From Collinsella sp. (GTDB taxonomy: Bacteria > Actinomycetota > Coriobacteriia > Coriobacteriales > Coriobacteriaceae), in assembly GCA_019419585.1 (NCBI GenBank), contig DXZQ01000024.1:1-45087 (forward strand): a stretch of 45,087 bases of DNA. The letters run 5' to 3'. Shown one piece after another: positions 23,676 to 32,862 of the stretch; position 1 is the first letter of the stretch, and every line of letters starts with the position of its first letter. The translations under genes and the position numbers were made by a program. The notes beneath the pieces are model-generated. The model was not told the DNA's origin. It was given only the letters and a program-made list of their open reading frames with translations, and ran no database searches.

Positions 23676-23724
23676 GTTGTTCTCCTTAGATGCTGACATG
23701 GCAGCGCTGTTTTCGGTCGACTGC

Positions 23725-25908
23725 CTATGCACAGGCCCCGTCTCCTGCGTCCGCGTGAACGTTCGTGTGCGCATCGAGCCACGCGATGTCATCTGCAAGA
23801 TGCGCAACGCCCAGGTGGTGCTCACCCGGGCAGACCTCGTGCAAAAGGTTCTCGACCTTGTCCAGCAGCGCATAGGCGTCGCGGACGATATCGAGCTGCT
23901 CGTCTACGTTTGCGAGCCCGCGGGCGCCGTTGAGATGATCTTGCTCGCAGCTTTGGACCAAGAGCGGGCGCGGCGCGATAAGCGAGGCGATGTCCCCCAT
24001 ATCGAGCAGGCGCCAAAGCCCCGGCACATAATTGCAGCTGCAGTTTCCGTTGAGATGCAGCAGTGAGTCATCGACGCCATACAGATAGCCCGAGACAAAT
24101 GCCTTGCGCACGCGCGGGTCGAGCGCGGCCAGATAAAGCGTCATGTACCCGCCGCCCGAGAAGCCAAAGCAGCCCAAATCGCCCATGGCAATATCGCCGC
24201 GTGCCTCGAGATAGTCAATCAGGCGCATGTTGTCCCATGCGTTGAGGCCGGCAACCGTCAGGCCCAGCGGTTCGGCCATGCGCGCCTGGTTAAGGCAGGT
24301 ACCGCGCAGGTAGCTCGTCACATCGTCGCCCTGGCCCTTCCAATCGCGACGATGCCCCCAACCGCGGGCATCGGGACAGACGGTCACATAGCCCATCTGC
24401 GCCAGGCGCAAGCCGTAGTCATAGTTGAACATGCGCACGGCATCATCGACCGCCGGCACGCCCATAACGCCCGCGACGCTCGCCGCGCCCGCGCCCTGAT
24501 GACCGTGTGGGCAGATAAAGCACCGTTTGCGCCCGTTTCCGTCGAGCTTGGGCGCGGCGGGCTCCAGCAAGTACAGCGGCATCCAAACATCAGGCTCAAC
24601 GCGCAAGAGCATATGGGTGCGCACGATATCCCCGGCAACGCTCACGCGCTCGAGCTCGCGCACATCGGGCGTTACGCGCTCCATGAGCGAAAGGCCCAAA
24701 ACATCGTGAAGGCGCGCACGGGTCGTGCTCTCCCAAGCCTTAAAGTCGGCAGGCGTCGCACCCGCAAACGCGGCGGAGCGGCCCTCTTTCTTGAGCCGCT
24801 CGCGCAACGCGGGCTCGTCCTCGTAGTAGCGCTCAACATGCACCGTCCGGCCACTGTCCGAAAGCCGGGCCGTTTCGACGGCATCGTCCGACCCGCCCTG
24901 GGGATCCCAGCCGTCGTCTCCGCCCAGCACGAACGCACGGCTATAACGCGTGGTATCGGCAGGATCGAGGTTGCAGGCCCAGGCAACCCAGCCCTCGGCA
25001 TTGCCGGCGGGTCCATGTAGCCGAACACCGGCATACAATGCCCGGTCGTGCGCGGCCGGCTTGTCCCAGTCCCACCAGCCTTCGGACTTGATATGTGAGC
25101 CCAGCCAGCAGTCGATAAGAACGGTCTGGGCCCACTCGCGCCAAGGGCGGCCCAGGTAGACCGAAGCGGGCGCCATGTCGTCTGGCGCCGTGAAGGAGCA
25201 GCCATGAAACACAAAGCCATAGGGCTCGCCCTGGGGCGTCGAGGCCGCCGTAACGTAGCCGTTCACGTCCACGGCGCGGTTGAGCGAACGGATCTCGCAG
25301 CCCTCAAAATAGGCCCGCGCACCGCCAAAGATAACGTCGACGTCGCCGGCAATGAGGCAGCGACGGTAGTACTGTCGCCCCACGCGGCGCGGGGCAAACT
25401 GCTTAGGGCCTATAAAACCGCCCGGCTTGACCTCGCGCGGCGGTAACGGCCCCAAAAAGAGCGTGTCCTGATGGCCCAAGATACGGCAGGTATCGACCAC
25501 CAGGCGATCGCCGTCGGCATACAGGGCAATCGCCTGGCCAACCTCGCGACCGTCACCGGCATCGTTTTCGATCGTCAAGCCTGTAAGCGTCACGTCGTCA
25601 GCATCGACCAGCACCGTATACGTACGGAAGGTGCCGAGCCTTCCATCTTGGCCGCTACCGTCTTCCGAAGGCATCTTGGCGCCCAGGCCGCCCACGATAC
25701 GCACGCTGTCGGCCGTCTCGCCCTCGAGCTTCACATGCGGACGATGAATTTCGACCCGCTCGCGGTACTCACCCGGCGCCACCAGCACGCGCACCGGCAC
25801 GGTCGTATCGGGTACGCACCGCTCCGCCGCCTCGAGCGCCGCCGAAATGCTGCGATACGCGCCCTCGCGCTCGAGGGATACCTCAAACAGCTGCTCTTTA
25901 TCACCCAT
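23725..25908 (-). CDS. fused pectin methylesterase (CE8) and alpha/beta-hydrolase acetylesterase
   Basis: A 727-residue two-domain enzyme. Residues 1 to about 330 form a CE8 beta-helix with the known signatures: GEYRERVEIHRPHVKLEGE, QAIALYADGDR, GHQDTLF with the first catalytic Asp, GDVDVIFGGARAYFEGC with the second, and YLGRPWREWAQ. From about residue 380 an alpha/beta hydrolase follows, with HGHQGAG, the nucleophile in GFSGGGYM (Ser at about 583), Asp in CEQDHLNG and His in GEHHLG. It resembles acetylxylan-esterase-like hydrolases. Together they would strip methyl and acetyl groups from pectin fragments. No signal peptide. ATG 25908 has AGGAAGTG about 10 nt upstream. Confidence 0.88.
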   Translation of the reverse strand: MGDKEQLFEVSLEREGAYRSISAALEAAERCVPDTTVPVRVLVAPGEYRERVEIHRPHVKLEGETADSVRIVGGLGAKMPSEDGSGQDGRLGTFRTYTVLVDADDVTLTGLTIENDAGDGREVGQAIALYADGDRLVVDTCRILGHQDTLFLGPLPPREVKPGGFIGPKQFAPRRVGRQYYRRCLIAGDVDVIFGGARAYFEGCEIRSLNRAVDVNGYVTAASTPQGEPYGFVFHGCSFTAPDDMAPASVYLGRPWREWAQTVLIDCWLGSHIKSEGWWDWDKPAAHDRALYAGVRLHGPAGNAEGWVAWACNLDPADTTRYSRAFVLGGDDGWDPQGGSDDAVETARLSDSGRTVHVERYYEDEPALRERLKKEGRSAAFAGATPADFKAWESTTRARLHDVLGLSLMERVTPDVRELERVSVAGDIVRTHMLLRVEPDVWMPLYLLEPAAPKLDGNGRKRCFICPHGHQGAGAASVAGVMGVPAVDDAVRMFNYDYGLRLAQMGYVTVCPDARGWGHRRDWKGQGDDVTSYLRGTCLNQARMAEPLGLTVAGLNAWDNMRLIDYLEARGDIAMGDLGCFGFSGGGYMTLYLAALDPRVRKAFVSGYLYGVDDSLLHLNGNCSCNYVPGLWRLLDMGDIASLIAPRPLLVQSCEQDHLNGARGLANVDEQLDIVRDAYALLDKVENLLHEVCPGEHHLGVAHLADDIAWLDAHTNVHADAGDGACA

Positions 25909-25966
25909 CTGTCACTACACTTCCTGTCGTAGAATACTCGCCATGCAATACCAGCACCTATAGATT

Positions 25967-26002
25967 GCGTGCGACAGCCGGGCAGCCCCGTCCGTCGCAC
26001 GC
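25967..26002 (-). other. intercistronic hairpin between GH28 and CE8 genes
   Basis: GCGTGCGAC (25967-25975) pairs with GTCGCACGC (25994-26002) around an 18-nt GC-rich loop. No T-run follows on the minus strand. It may adjust mRNA stability or cause partial termination between the two genes. Confidence 0.5.
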
Positions 26003-26039
26003 CTCAACATGCCGTATTCACTTGTGCAGGAGCACTACC

Positions 26040-27635
26040 CTATGCGCGGATAACCCTGTCGACGTTCTGCAGCTGCAGCTCGTCGCCATCTTGGCCCTCG
26101 ATCACCACGTTTTGCAGGTCGAGCACCGCAACGTTTTGCGCAATGATGCCCTGACGCACCATGGGTTCGACGCCGCAGGCCATGGCCGGCACAAAGGGCT
26201 CGGCATCGTCGGCAAAGGTGACGTGAACGTCTTGGAACGTCAGACGCGTCACCTTGCTCTCGGGCAGGCCCGTGATATAGGCCGCCGCAGCATGGCAGTT
26301 GGTGGCCTCAATATCACAAAACGTCGTTGCGCCAAAGCCGGGCGTGCGGTCATCGACGGGCAGAGCCTCGCGAGACTGCACGTAGTCGGTCTTGCCGTCC
26401 CTATCGCAAAAGTAGAACGAGTTGACCACGAAGGGCGTAAGCACCTTGTCCATGCGGATGTGCTCAAAGGTGATGCCCTCGTTGACGGCGTCCTTGCCGC
26501 GGCCGCGGCGGGTCTTGACGCGCAGGCCGCGGTCGGTGCGCTCAAAGAGGCACTTGCTCACGGTAAGGTCCTTGATACCGCCGGCGGCCTCCGATCCCAG
26601 CACCACGGCGCCATGGCCGTCATGCATGTAGCAGTGCGAGATCAGCACGTCATGCGTGGCGGGGCGAAGCTCGGACTCAATGCCCAGCTTGCCGCTCTTG
26701 ATGGCGATGCAGTCGTCGCCCACCGAGAATTGGCAGCCAAGGATGCGGACAAAACCGCAGCTCTCGGGATCGAAGCCGTCGGTGTTATGGGAATTCTTGG
26801 GGCCCTCGATGGACAGGCACAGGGCATCGACGTACTCGCACAGGACAGGGTGGATATTCCACGCCGGGCTGTTGCGCACGGTAAAGCCGACAAGGCTCAC
26901 GTTTTCGCACTCGGACAAAAAGATCATGCGCGGGCGGGCGACCTCGCGGCCCTCCTCGGGGCGGAAGATGTTCTTAAAGTCTTTGTTCCACCAGTTGTCC
27001 TCGGCAAAATCGGTCTGGCCGTCAATCGCGCCACGACCATAGATGCACACGTCGTGCACGCTTAGGCCCGTAAAGGTAGAACAGTAGGTCGAGAAGCTCT
27101 CACCCTCCCAGCGGCCTAGGGGCAGCATGTCGGTGCCGGCATACCCGGCGCCTTCGTCGCCCGTGACCGTGCCCGGAATATAGGCGAGCGCCGCGCGGTC
27201 GTGGCGGGCCAGCAGTACCGCACCCTCGGCAAGCTCAATATTGATATCGCTCTTAAGGAAGAGCGACTTGATGCGGTAGCTACCGGCGGGAATCAACACG
27301 CGCCCGCCCTTGGGACATGCCATGATGGCCGCCTGGATATTGGTGGTGTCGTCATGCTCGGCATCGCCTTTGGCTCCGCAGTCGCGAACGTTGATGGTAA
27401 AGGGCTCGGCCGGCGTGGTGACGCCCACGCTTAGCTCGCGCTCGCCGCAGACAAAGCGGATCAGGTTGCGCTTACCGGGAACCAGGCCGTCAACATAGGT
27501 CTCGACCGTATTCGTGGTACCGGCGGGCTCATCGTTGACAAAGACCTCCCACGTATCGGCACAGGTAAAGTAGCCGCCATCGTCGAGCTCGATAACCGCC
27601 GCACGCGCGTTGCGCCAGATAACGTTCGTCTCCAT
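26040..27635 (-). CDS. GH28 polygalacturonase-type hydrolase
   Basis: A 531-residue beta-helix hydrolase that cuts galacturonate bonds. An N-terminal fibronectin-like part (about 1-90) precedes the start of the helix at FTINVRDCGAKGDAEHDDTT. All four GH28 motifs are present: NTD in SHNTDGFDPES, DD in VGDDCIAIKSG, GHG in DGHGAVVLGSE, and RxK in RGLRVKTRRGRG. No signal peptide, so an exo-acting role on imported oligogalacturonides is likely. Some GH28 members act on rhamnogalacturonan instead. GAGGGAGA before ATG 27635 sets the start. It is probably read from the transporter promoter or its own; a terminator lies between it and the transporter. Confidence 0.93.
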   Translation of the reverse strand: METNVIWRNARAAVIELDDGGYFTCADTWEVFVNDEPAGTTNTVETYVDGLVPGKRNLIRFVCGERELSVGVTTPAEPFTINVRDCGAKGDAEHDDTTNIQAAIMACPKGGRVLIPAGSYRIKSLFLKSDINIELAEGAVLLARHDRAALAYIPGTVTGDEGAGYAGTDMLPLGRWEGESFSTYCSTFTGLSVHDVCIYGRGAIDGQTDFAEDNWWNKDFKNIFRPEEGREVARPRMIFLSECENVSLVGFTVRNSPAWNIHPVLCEYVDALCLSIEGPKNSHNTDGFDPESCGFVRILGCQFSVGDDCIAIKSGKLGIESELRPATHDVLISHCYMHDGHGAVVLGSEAAGGIKDLTVSKCLFERTDRGLRVKTRRGRGKDAVNEGITFEHIRMDKVLTPFVVNSFYFCDRDGKTDYVQSREALPVDDRTPGFGATTFCDIEATNCHAAAAYITGLPESKVTRLTFQDVHVTFADDAEPFVPAMACGVEPMVRQGIIAQNVAVLDLQNVVIEGQDGDELQLQNVDRVIRA

Positions 27636-27681
27636 GGGTCTCTCCCTCAAATGTAATCAGAAGTTCATACTACTCGTTTTT

Positions 27682-27728
27682 AAAAAAGGGCCGCACCCGC
27701 CGGTGGATATCCGGTGGCACGGCCCTTT
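27682..27728 (-). terminator. terminator of the transporter gene
   Basis: AAAGGGCCG (27685-27693) and CGGCCCTTT (27720-27728) form a perfect 9-bp stem with inner CCGG pairing. On the minus strand TTTTTT follows (complement of 27682-27687). It lies 22 bp after the transporter stop codon and 47 bp before the GH28 start. Confidence 0.88.
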
Positions 27729-27749
27729 GGTTTGGACAATGCGTTGGCC

Positions 27750-29309
27750 CTACTCGGCGGGAGTTACGCTGCCGTCCTGGAAGCCAACATTGTTGTGGGC
27801 GAAGCAGTCCTCGTACTTAAAGCCGGAGAGCTCCTCGCAAAGCGCCTTGACCTCGGGCTTGACGTCGGCCATCTTGCCACCCTCCTTGACACGGTGGATC
27901 TCGTCGCAAAGGATGTCGCACTGCTCCTTGTCGATCTTGATGCCGCGGGCAAGGACAGCCGCGAGCAGGAAGAAGCCGGCGCAGCCGATGAGCATGTAGC
28001 CGCAGATGTACAGAGGCACGGTGGCGGGCTGGGTCACGGCGTCGCTGTTACCGGCGGTCTGAATGAAACCGGAGGCAGCAAGGACGATAGCCCATACGTT
28101 GACGGCAACAGCCTGGGCAATCTGCTGGCAGAGCTGCTGTGCGGAGCTGTAGATGCCCTCGCGACGACGCAGGGTGATGAGCTCATCGACATCGGGGATG
28201 TAGTTGAGCAGAACATCGGGCAGATACTGGAAGCCAACGTAGAAGAACTTCCAGATGGCGAAGATGATGGGGTAGGCGATCATGGCGATGGCGACCGTGG
28301 AGGTGCCGTTGATCTGACCAAAGGCGAAGTAGTTGTAGGCGATGATGCACGCGGCGCAGCCGACGTTGGCCAGGTACCAAGACTTGTGGAAGCCCTTCTT
28401 GGCCATAAGGGCAACCCAGACAGCGGTGCAGACGATAGCGACGACCTTGCCGGGCATCTCCATCACGGACTCGTAGGACTTAGGAATCTGCAGGCAGTAG
28501 ACGATGAAGAAGGACAGGCAGGCAGACCAGCAGGCGGCAGCGAGCTTCGTGGAGACCTGTGCATACAGGACCTTGCGGAAGGACTTGTTGCGGAACGTGG
28601 AGATAACGTCGATGAAAAACTTCTTGATACCCTCGCCGACGCTCTCGATCTTCTCCTGAGCGACCTCCTCGGGGGTGTGCTCCCACGTAGACAGGTACAC
28701 GCAGAGCAGCGAGATTGCCATGACCGAAGCGTTAATCGTAGCAATAATGAAGTAGCTGAACGGGTTGGTCTCGCCGAAGGTGCCAAAGCCAAAGCCGACG
28801 AGTGCTGCCATCAGGAAGCCGGCGGCGTTACCAAAGAGGTGCTTGTAGCCGGTGAGGTACGTACGCTCCTTGAAGTCATCGGTCATCTCGATGGTAAGCG
28901 GCGACAGGTTGGCGGTGCAGAACGTGTACGCGACGTTGTAGATCAGGTACAACACAAAGTAGTACGGGAAACCAAACGGCGTAGCCACAAAGATGAGCGG
29001 CTCGGCGACCATCATCGGGATAGCCAGCAAGATCCAGAAACGGCGGCGGCCAAAGATGCGGCCGATCTTAGTAGCGTAGAAGTTATCGGCCACAAAGCCC
29101 ATGAGCGGGCACAGAATGGCGTTGAGATAGATGGCGAACGAGCTGATCAGCGCAGCCTCGCCTGCGGACAGACCGCACTCCGTGGACAGGAACAGCACCA
29201 TGTAGCTGTGCGTAAAGCTCAGGGCACCGGAGTTGAGCATGCCGCCCATACCAAAGCCCAAGCGCGTCCAGAATGTGATCTTGCGCTTTTTACCGATCTT
29301 GTTAGTCAT
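27750..29309 (-). CDS. GPH-type (MFS_2) sugar/oligouronide transporter
   Basis: A 519-residue membrane protein with about twelve helices. It has the glycoside-pentoside-hexuronide layout: a cytoplasmic basic start (NKIGKKRKITFWTRLGFGMGG), the first-loop motif LMGFVADNF, FGRRRFWILLAIPMM after helix 2, and a long final cytoplasmic tail. It probably takes up (oligo)galacturonides by cation symport, judged by its place among intracellular pectinases; no substrate residue can be named. GGGAG before ATG 29309 gives the start. Three uronate operators lie upstream, two of them around a promoter-like pair TTCACC and CATAAT with 17-bp spacing. Confidence 0.85.
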   Translation of the reverse strand: MTNKIGKKRKITFWTRLGFGMGGMLNSGALSFTHSYMVLFLSTECGLSAGEAALISSFAIYLNAILCPLMGFVADNFYATKIGRIFGRRRFWILLAIPMMVAEPLIFVATPFGFPYYFVLYLIYNVAYTFCTANLSPLTIEMTDDFKERTYLTGYKHLFGNAAGFLMAALVGFGFGTFGETNPFSYFIIATINASVMAISLLCVYLSTWEHTPEEVAQEKIESVGEGIKKFFIDVISTFRNKSFRKVLYAQVSTKLAAACWSACLSFFIVYCLQIPKSYESVMEMPGKVVAIVCTAVWVALMAKKGFHKSWYLANVGCAACIIAYNYFAFGQINGTSTVAIAMIAYPIIFAIWKFFYVGFQYLPDVLLNYIPDVDELITLRRREGIYSSAQQLCQQIAQAVAVNVWAIVLAASGFIQTAGNSDAVTQPATVPLYICGYMLIGCAGFFLLAAVLARGIKIDKEQCDILCDEIHRVKEGGKMADVKPEVKALCEELSGFKYEDCFAHNNVGFQDGSVTPAE

Positions 29310-29393
29310 CGAGCTCCCTCTCTTTTCTCGATTGTCTTGTAACAAGACATTGGAGTCCATACCGATGTCTGTCTGCATATCGCCCACTCGTAG

Positions 29394-29567
29394 GGTGAAC
29401 GTTTAGCTAGATTATGCTCGATTGCATATGATAGGTGAACGTTCACTTGTATATTATCCTTGAACGGTCGTTTTTTGCCGTTAAACGGACATCTGACTTG
29501 AAAAAAATCACGATTACATGGGTATTGAGTGGGTTTAAATTTGAGGTCGATTAGGTGAACGTTTATT
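29394..29567 (-). promoter_or_regulatory. transporter promoter with three uronate operators
   Basis: Boxes lie at 29394-29407 (GGTGAACGTTTAGC), 29434-29447 (GGTGAACGTTCACT) and 29554-29567 (GGTGAACGTTTATT). On the minus strand TTCACC (complement of 29434-29439) as -35 and CATAAT (complement of 29411-29416) as -10 have exactly 17 bp between them. One box therefore covers -35 and another lies just after -10. The third is 120 bp upstream and could allow looping. The rest of the 379-bp gap 29310-29688 shows no gene. Confidence 0.75.
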
Positions 29568-29620
29568 GTTTTCGCCGCTCCCGTACCCTCAGGAAGACAC
29601 GCCCGAACAGACAGAACAAA

Positions 29621-29656
29621 CATGGCCCCGCCGGGAACACTCCCGACGGGGCCATG
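29621..29656 (-). terminator. terminator of the uxaC-uxaB-uxaA operon
   Basis: CATGGCCCCG (29621-29630) pairs with CGGGGCCATG (29647-29656), with inner CGGGA/TCCCG. On the minus strand TTTGTTCTGTCT follows. It lies about 30 bp after the uxaA stop codon. Confidence 0.85.
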
Positions 29657-29688
29657 GTCAATAGCGCCCTATGCGAACCCATTTACCG

Positions 29689-31173
29689 CTACAGGCAGAC
29701 GCCATCCTTCCAAATGCTGATCTCGTGGCAGCCGCGACGCTCGGCACTCGTAAGCTTGCCGCTCGCCGTGTCCAGCACCATCTGATACAGGTCGTCGGCA
29801 GCCTCATCGAGCGTGCGCTCGCCCGTAGCCACCACGCCGGCGTTAAAGTCCATCCAGTTGGCCTTGTGGTCGCACAGACGCTGGTTGGTGAACACCTTGA
29901 GTGTAGGCGCCGGTGCGCCAAACGGCGTGCCGCGGCCGGTCGAGAACAGGATTACGTGGCAGCCGGCAGCCGTCAGGGCCGTGGTGGATACCATGTCGTT
30001 GCCCGGACCGCACAGCATGTTCAGGCCATGCTTGGTAGCCTGACCGGCATACGGCAGCACGTCGACGATGGGGGCAGATCCGCCCTTTTGCACGCAGCCG
30101 CAGCTCTTGTCCTCGAGCGTGGTAATGCCGCCGTCCTTGTTGCCGGGGCTCGGGTTCTCATAGACGACCTCGCCGTGGCTGATAAAGTAGTCCTTAAAGC
30201 CGTTGAGCATGTCGGAGGCGGCATTGAAGACGTCCTGGCTCTCACAGCGATCGAGCAGAATGCTCTCCGCGCCAAACATCTCGGGAACCTCGGTGAGCAC
30301 CGACGTGCCGCCGCGGGCGACAACCATATCGCTCACGCGACCGATCGTGGGGTTGGCGGTAATGCCCGAAAGACCGTCAGAGCCGCCGCACTTAAGGCCA
30401 ATGACCAGCTCGGAGGCAGGAATGGGCTCACGCTTGGCCTGCTTGGCCAGGTCGGCAAGCTCGGACAGGATCTTGTGACCCTCGACCTGCTCGTCGGCTA
30501 CATCCTGGCAGGCGAGGAATCGAACGCGCTCGCGATCGAAGTCACCGAGCTCGTCGAGTACCTGCTGGTGCGTGCAGTTTTCGCAACCGAGGGACAGGAA
30601 CAGCACACCCGCAGCGTTTGCGTGACGCGAGAGCGCCACCAGCAGACGGCGCGTCTGGGCATGGTCGGCACCGGTCTGCGAGCAGCCAAAGGGATGCGGA
30701 AAGTAGTAAACGCCCTCCAGCGAACCCTCGACCAGATCCTGGGCCTGGTCGCACATGGCACGCGCGACCTCGTTGACGCAGCCGACCGTGGGGATGATCC
30801 ACAGCTCGTTGCGCGTCGCGGCGCGGCCGTCGGCGCGGCGGAAGCCCATAAAGGTCTCGGGCTCAACCGGCTCAACGACCGGATGCGTCGGGTTGTAAGC
30901 GTACTCGACCTCGCCCGAAAGGTTGGTCTTGACGTTATGCGTATGAAGCCACTGACCGGGCTGGATGTCGCCCGTCACGTGGCCGATAGGAAGACCGTAC
31001 TTGACGACGTCCTCCCTCGCCGCAATGGCGCGCACGGCCATCTTGTGGCCCTGCGGAATATCCTCCGCGGCCACGACCTCACCCACCCCGGGAACCGTGA
31101 CGGCGGTGCCCTTGGCAAGCGGCGACAGCGCGACGATCACGTTATCGGCCGGATTGATCTGGATAGTGTTCAT
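29689..31173 (-). CDS. uxaA: altronate dehydratase
   Basis: Removes water from D-altronate to give KDG. At 494 residues it is full length for UxaA. The N-terminal SAF domain (about 1-95) has the GHKMAVRAIAAREDVVKYG core. The C-terminal GD/AH dehydratase part has ATRNELWIIPTVGCVNEVA, HPFGCSQTGADH, LGCENC, GLKCGGSDGLSGITANP and the end NDMVSTTALTAAGCHVILFS, with cysteines that ligate the catalytic iron. It is the third gene of the uxaC-uxaB-uxaA operon, 78 bp after uxaB. ATG 31173 has AGGA upstream. The length argues against separate galactarate dehydratase. Confidence 0.95.
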   Translation of the reverse strand: MNTIQINPADNVIVALSPLAKGTAVTVPGVGEVVAAEDIPQGHKMAVRAIAAREDVVKYGLPIGHVTGDIQPGQWLHTHNVKTNLSGEVEYAYNPTHPVVEPVEPETFMGFRRADGRAATRNELWIIPTVGCVNEVARAMCDQAQDLVEGSLEGVYYFPHPFGCSQTGADHAQTRRLLVALSRHANAAGVLFLSLGCENCTHQQVLDELGDFDRERVRFLACQDVADEQVEGHKILSELADLAKQAKREPIPASELVIGLKCGGSDGLSGITANPTIGRVSDMVVARGGTSVLTEVPEMFGAESILLDRCESQDVFNAASDMLNGFKDYFISHGEVVYENPSPGNKDGGITTLEDKSCGCVQKGGSAPIVDVLPYAGQATKHGLNMLCGPGNDMVSTTALTAAGCHVILFSTGRGTPFGAPAPTLKVFTNQRLCDHKANWMDFNAGVVATGERTLDEAADDLYQMVLDTASGKLTSAERRGCHEISIWKDGVCL

Positions 31174-31251
31174 TACAAATGGTCCTAACCCTACAGGTTG
31201 AGCAGAAGTCAGCGGGTGCCCGCCAGTTGCCCGGCAGGTGCGCAGAAGAAT

Positions 31252-32766
31252 TTAGGCCTGGGCGTTGGCGAAGGCCTGCTTGGCGCCCTCGGCGCGCACG
31301 ACGGCAAGCGCGTTGACGACAAACTCCTCAAGACCGGCGATCTGCGTAAGGTCTTCGCCCCACATTTGTTCATTGGTGAGCACGTCGTGCACCAGCTCGG
31401 CATCGTCTGCACCGGCGTGGGCGGCGTAGAAATCGAGCACGAAGGCATCGTCCTGAGCGGTGTACTCGGTGCCGTCGGCGCGTCGCAGGTGCAGGCCATC
31501 GCCCTCACGAGCAACGAGCTCCTGAGTATAGAAGGCAATGAGCGTAGCGAGGCTCGTCGCCAGGCACTTGGGCAGGTTGCCGGTCTCGGCAACATAGTCC
31601 TTGAGCGTAGGCAGGTCGCGGGCACGCCACTTAGCGGTGGAGTTGAGGCAAATGGAGAGCAGCGCGTGATCGATAAACGGGTTGTCGAAGCGGTTCTCGA
31701 CGGCGGCGGCAAAGGCCTTGCAGTCCTCGACGTCCAGGTTGGCGGCAAGCGTCGGGATGACCTCGTCGTAGAGCATGGTGTTCATGAAGCCGCGAACGGT
31801 CTCGTCGTGCATGCAATCGCGCACGATATCAAAACCGGCAACCCAGGAGCCCGGAACGAAGGCGGTGTGGGCACCGTTGAGGATGCGGACCTTACGCTTC
31901 TTGTACGGGGTGACGTCGGGGGTCACAAAAACGCCCGGCAGGCCAGCCTTCACAAAGGGGAGCTTCTCGGCAAGCGACTCGTCGCCCTGGATGCCCCACA
32001 TCTGGAAGGGCTCGCGCACGGCCAGGAAGGGATCCTCGTAGCCCAGGCGCTCGGCCACGGCAGCGGCCTCCTTGGGGTCGCGGATGCGGCCGGGGACGAT
32101 AGTGTCGACGAGCGTGGTGCAGACGGTGCAGTCGTTGGCCATCCACTGCGCAAACTCGTCCTCCCAGCCCCAGTCGCTCACGTACTGGTTCATGATGCGC
32201 AGCAGCTCCTCGCCGTTGTGATCGATGAGCTCACAGGCGAGCACGATGACGCCCGGCTTACCGGCAGCCCAGCGAGTGTGAAGGACCTGGACAAGCTTGG
32301 CGGGGAAGCTCGCGGGCGGCATGTCGTCGGCCTTGCAGGACGGATCGTAGGCGATACCGGCCTCGGTGGTGTTGGAGACGATAATCTCCAAATCGTCGGA
32401 GACGGCGACCTCCATCATGGCGCGGTAGTCGTCCTCGCGATACGGATTGAGACAGCGGCTGCAGGCGCTGATCACGCGGGACTCGTCAACCGTGTTGCCG
32501 TTCTCCTTGCCGCGCACCAGCACGGTGTACAGGTCATCCTGAGCGTTAATGCCGTCGGCAAAGCCAAAGGCACCGCTGATGGGCTGGACCATGACAACCT
32601 TGCCGTTCCAGCCGGTTGCCTCGTTGCCCATGTCAAAGAAGCGGTCGACAAAGGCGCGCAGGAAATTGCCCTCGCCAAACTGCAGAACCTTCTCGGGCGC
32701 GTCCTTGGGCAGCAGGTAGCCCTTGTAGCCGATCTTCTCGAGCGTCTCGTAGCTGATGTTCTCCAT
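31252..32766 (-). CDS. uxaB: tagaturonate reductase (mannitol dehydrogenase family)
   Basis: Reduces D-tagaturonate to D-altronate with NADH. The 504-residue protein has the long-chain polyol dehydrogenase layout: an N-terminal Rossmann part (VLQFGEGNFLRAFVDRFFD, the family's QFGxGNFLR start), a middle TTEAGI segment, and the C-terminal catalytic domain with KKRKVRILNGAHTAFVPG. In this family the K and the N-G-x-H residues act in catalysis. UxaB rather than UxuB is favoured because uxaC and uxaA flank it. Fructuronate could also be used. AAGGAG precedes ATG 32766. It lies 96 bp after uxaC across a hairpin. Confidence 0.93.
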   Translation of the reverse strand: MENISYETLEKIGYKGYLLPKDAPEKVLQFGEGNFLRAFVDRFFDMGNEATGWNGKVVMVQPISGAFGFADGINAQDDLYTVLVRGKENGNTVDESRVISACSRCLNPYREDDYRAMMEVAVSDDLEIIVSNTTEAGIAYDPSCKADDMPPASFPAKLVQVLHTRWAAGKPGVIVLACELIDHNGEELLRIMNQYVSDWGWEDEFAQWMANDCTVCTTLVDTIVPGRIRDPKEAAAVAERLGYEDPFLAVREPFQMWGIQGDESLAEKLPFVKAGLPGVFVTPDVTPYKKRKVRILNGAHTAFVPGSWVAGFDIVRDCMHDETVRGFMNTMLYDEVIPTLAANLDVEDCKAFAAAVENRFDNPFIDHALLSICLNSTAKWRARDLPTLKDYVAETGNLPKCLATSLATLIAFYTQELVAREGDGLHLRRADGTEYTAQDDAFVLDFYAAHAGADDAELVHDVLTNEQMWGEDLTQIAGLEEFVVNALAVVRAEGAKQAFANAQA

Positions 32767-32807
32767 CGATGTCTCTCCTTAGATTGCTGTTAGCGTGCAG
32801 GCAAAAC

Positions 32808-32837
32808 GGGGGCGCCGCGTGTGGCAACGGCGCTCCC
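32808..32837 (-). other. intercistronic hairpin between uxaC and uxaB
   Basis: GGGGGCGCCG (32808-32817) and CGGCGCTCCC (32828-32837) pair over 10 bp with one wobble. TTTTGCC follows on the minus strand. It may be a leaky terminator or a stabiliser of the uxaC message. Confidence 0.5.
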
Positions 32838-32862
32838 GAGTTCGGTGTGATTCGATGCGGGT

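Noticed and set aside
23747..23765. GTGAACGTTCGTG as another uronate operator
   Set aside because: It lies within the 3' coding end of the CE8-esterase gene and the right half diverges from CACC. A similar chance match (ACGTGAACGTC) lies inside the GH28 gene near 26220.
29306..29623. A 105-codon frame upstream of the transporter
   Set aside because: It spans the three operators and the promoter, and has no ribosome site.
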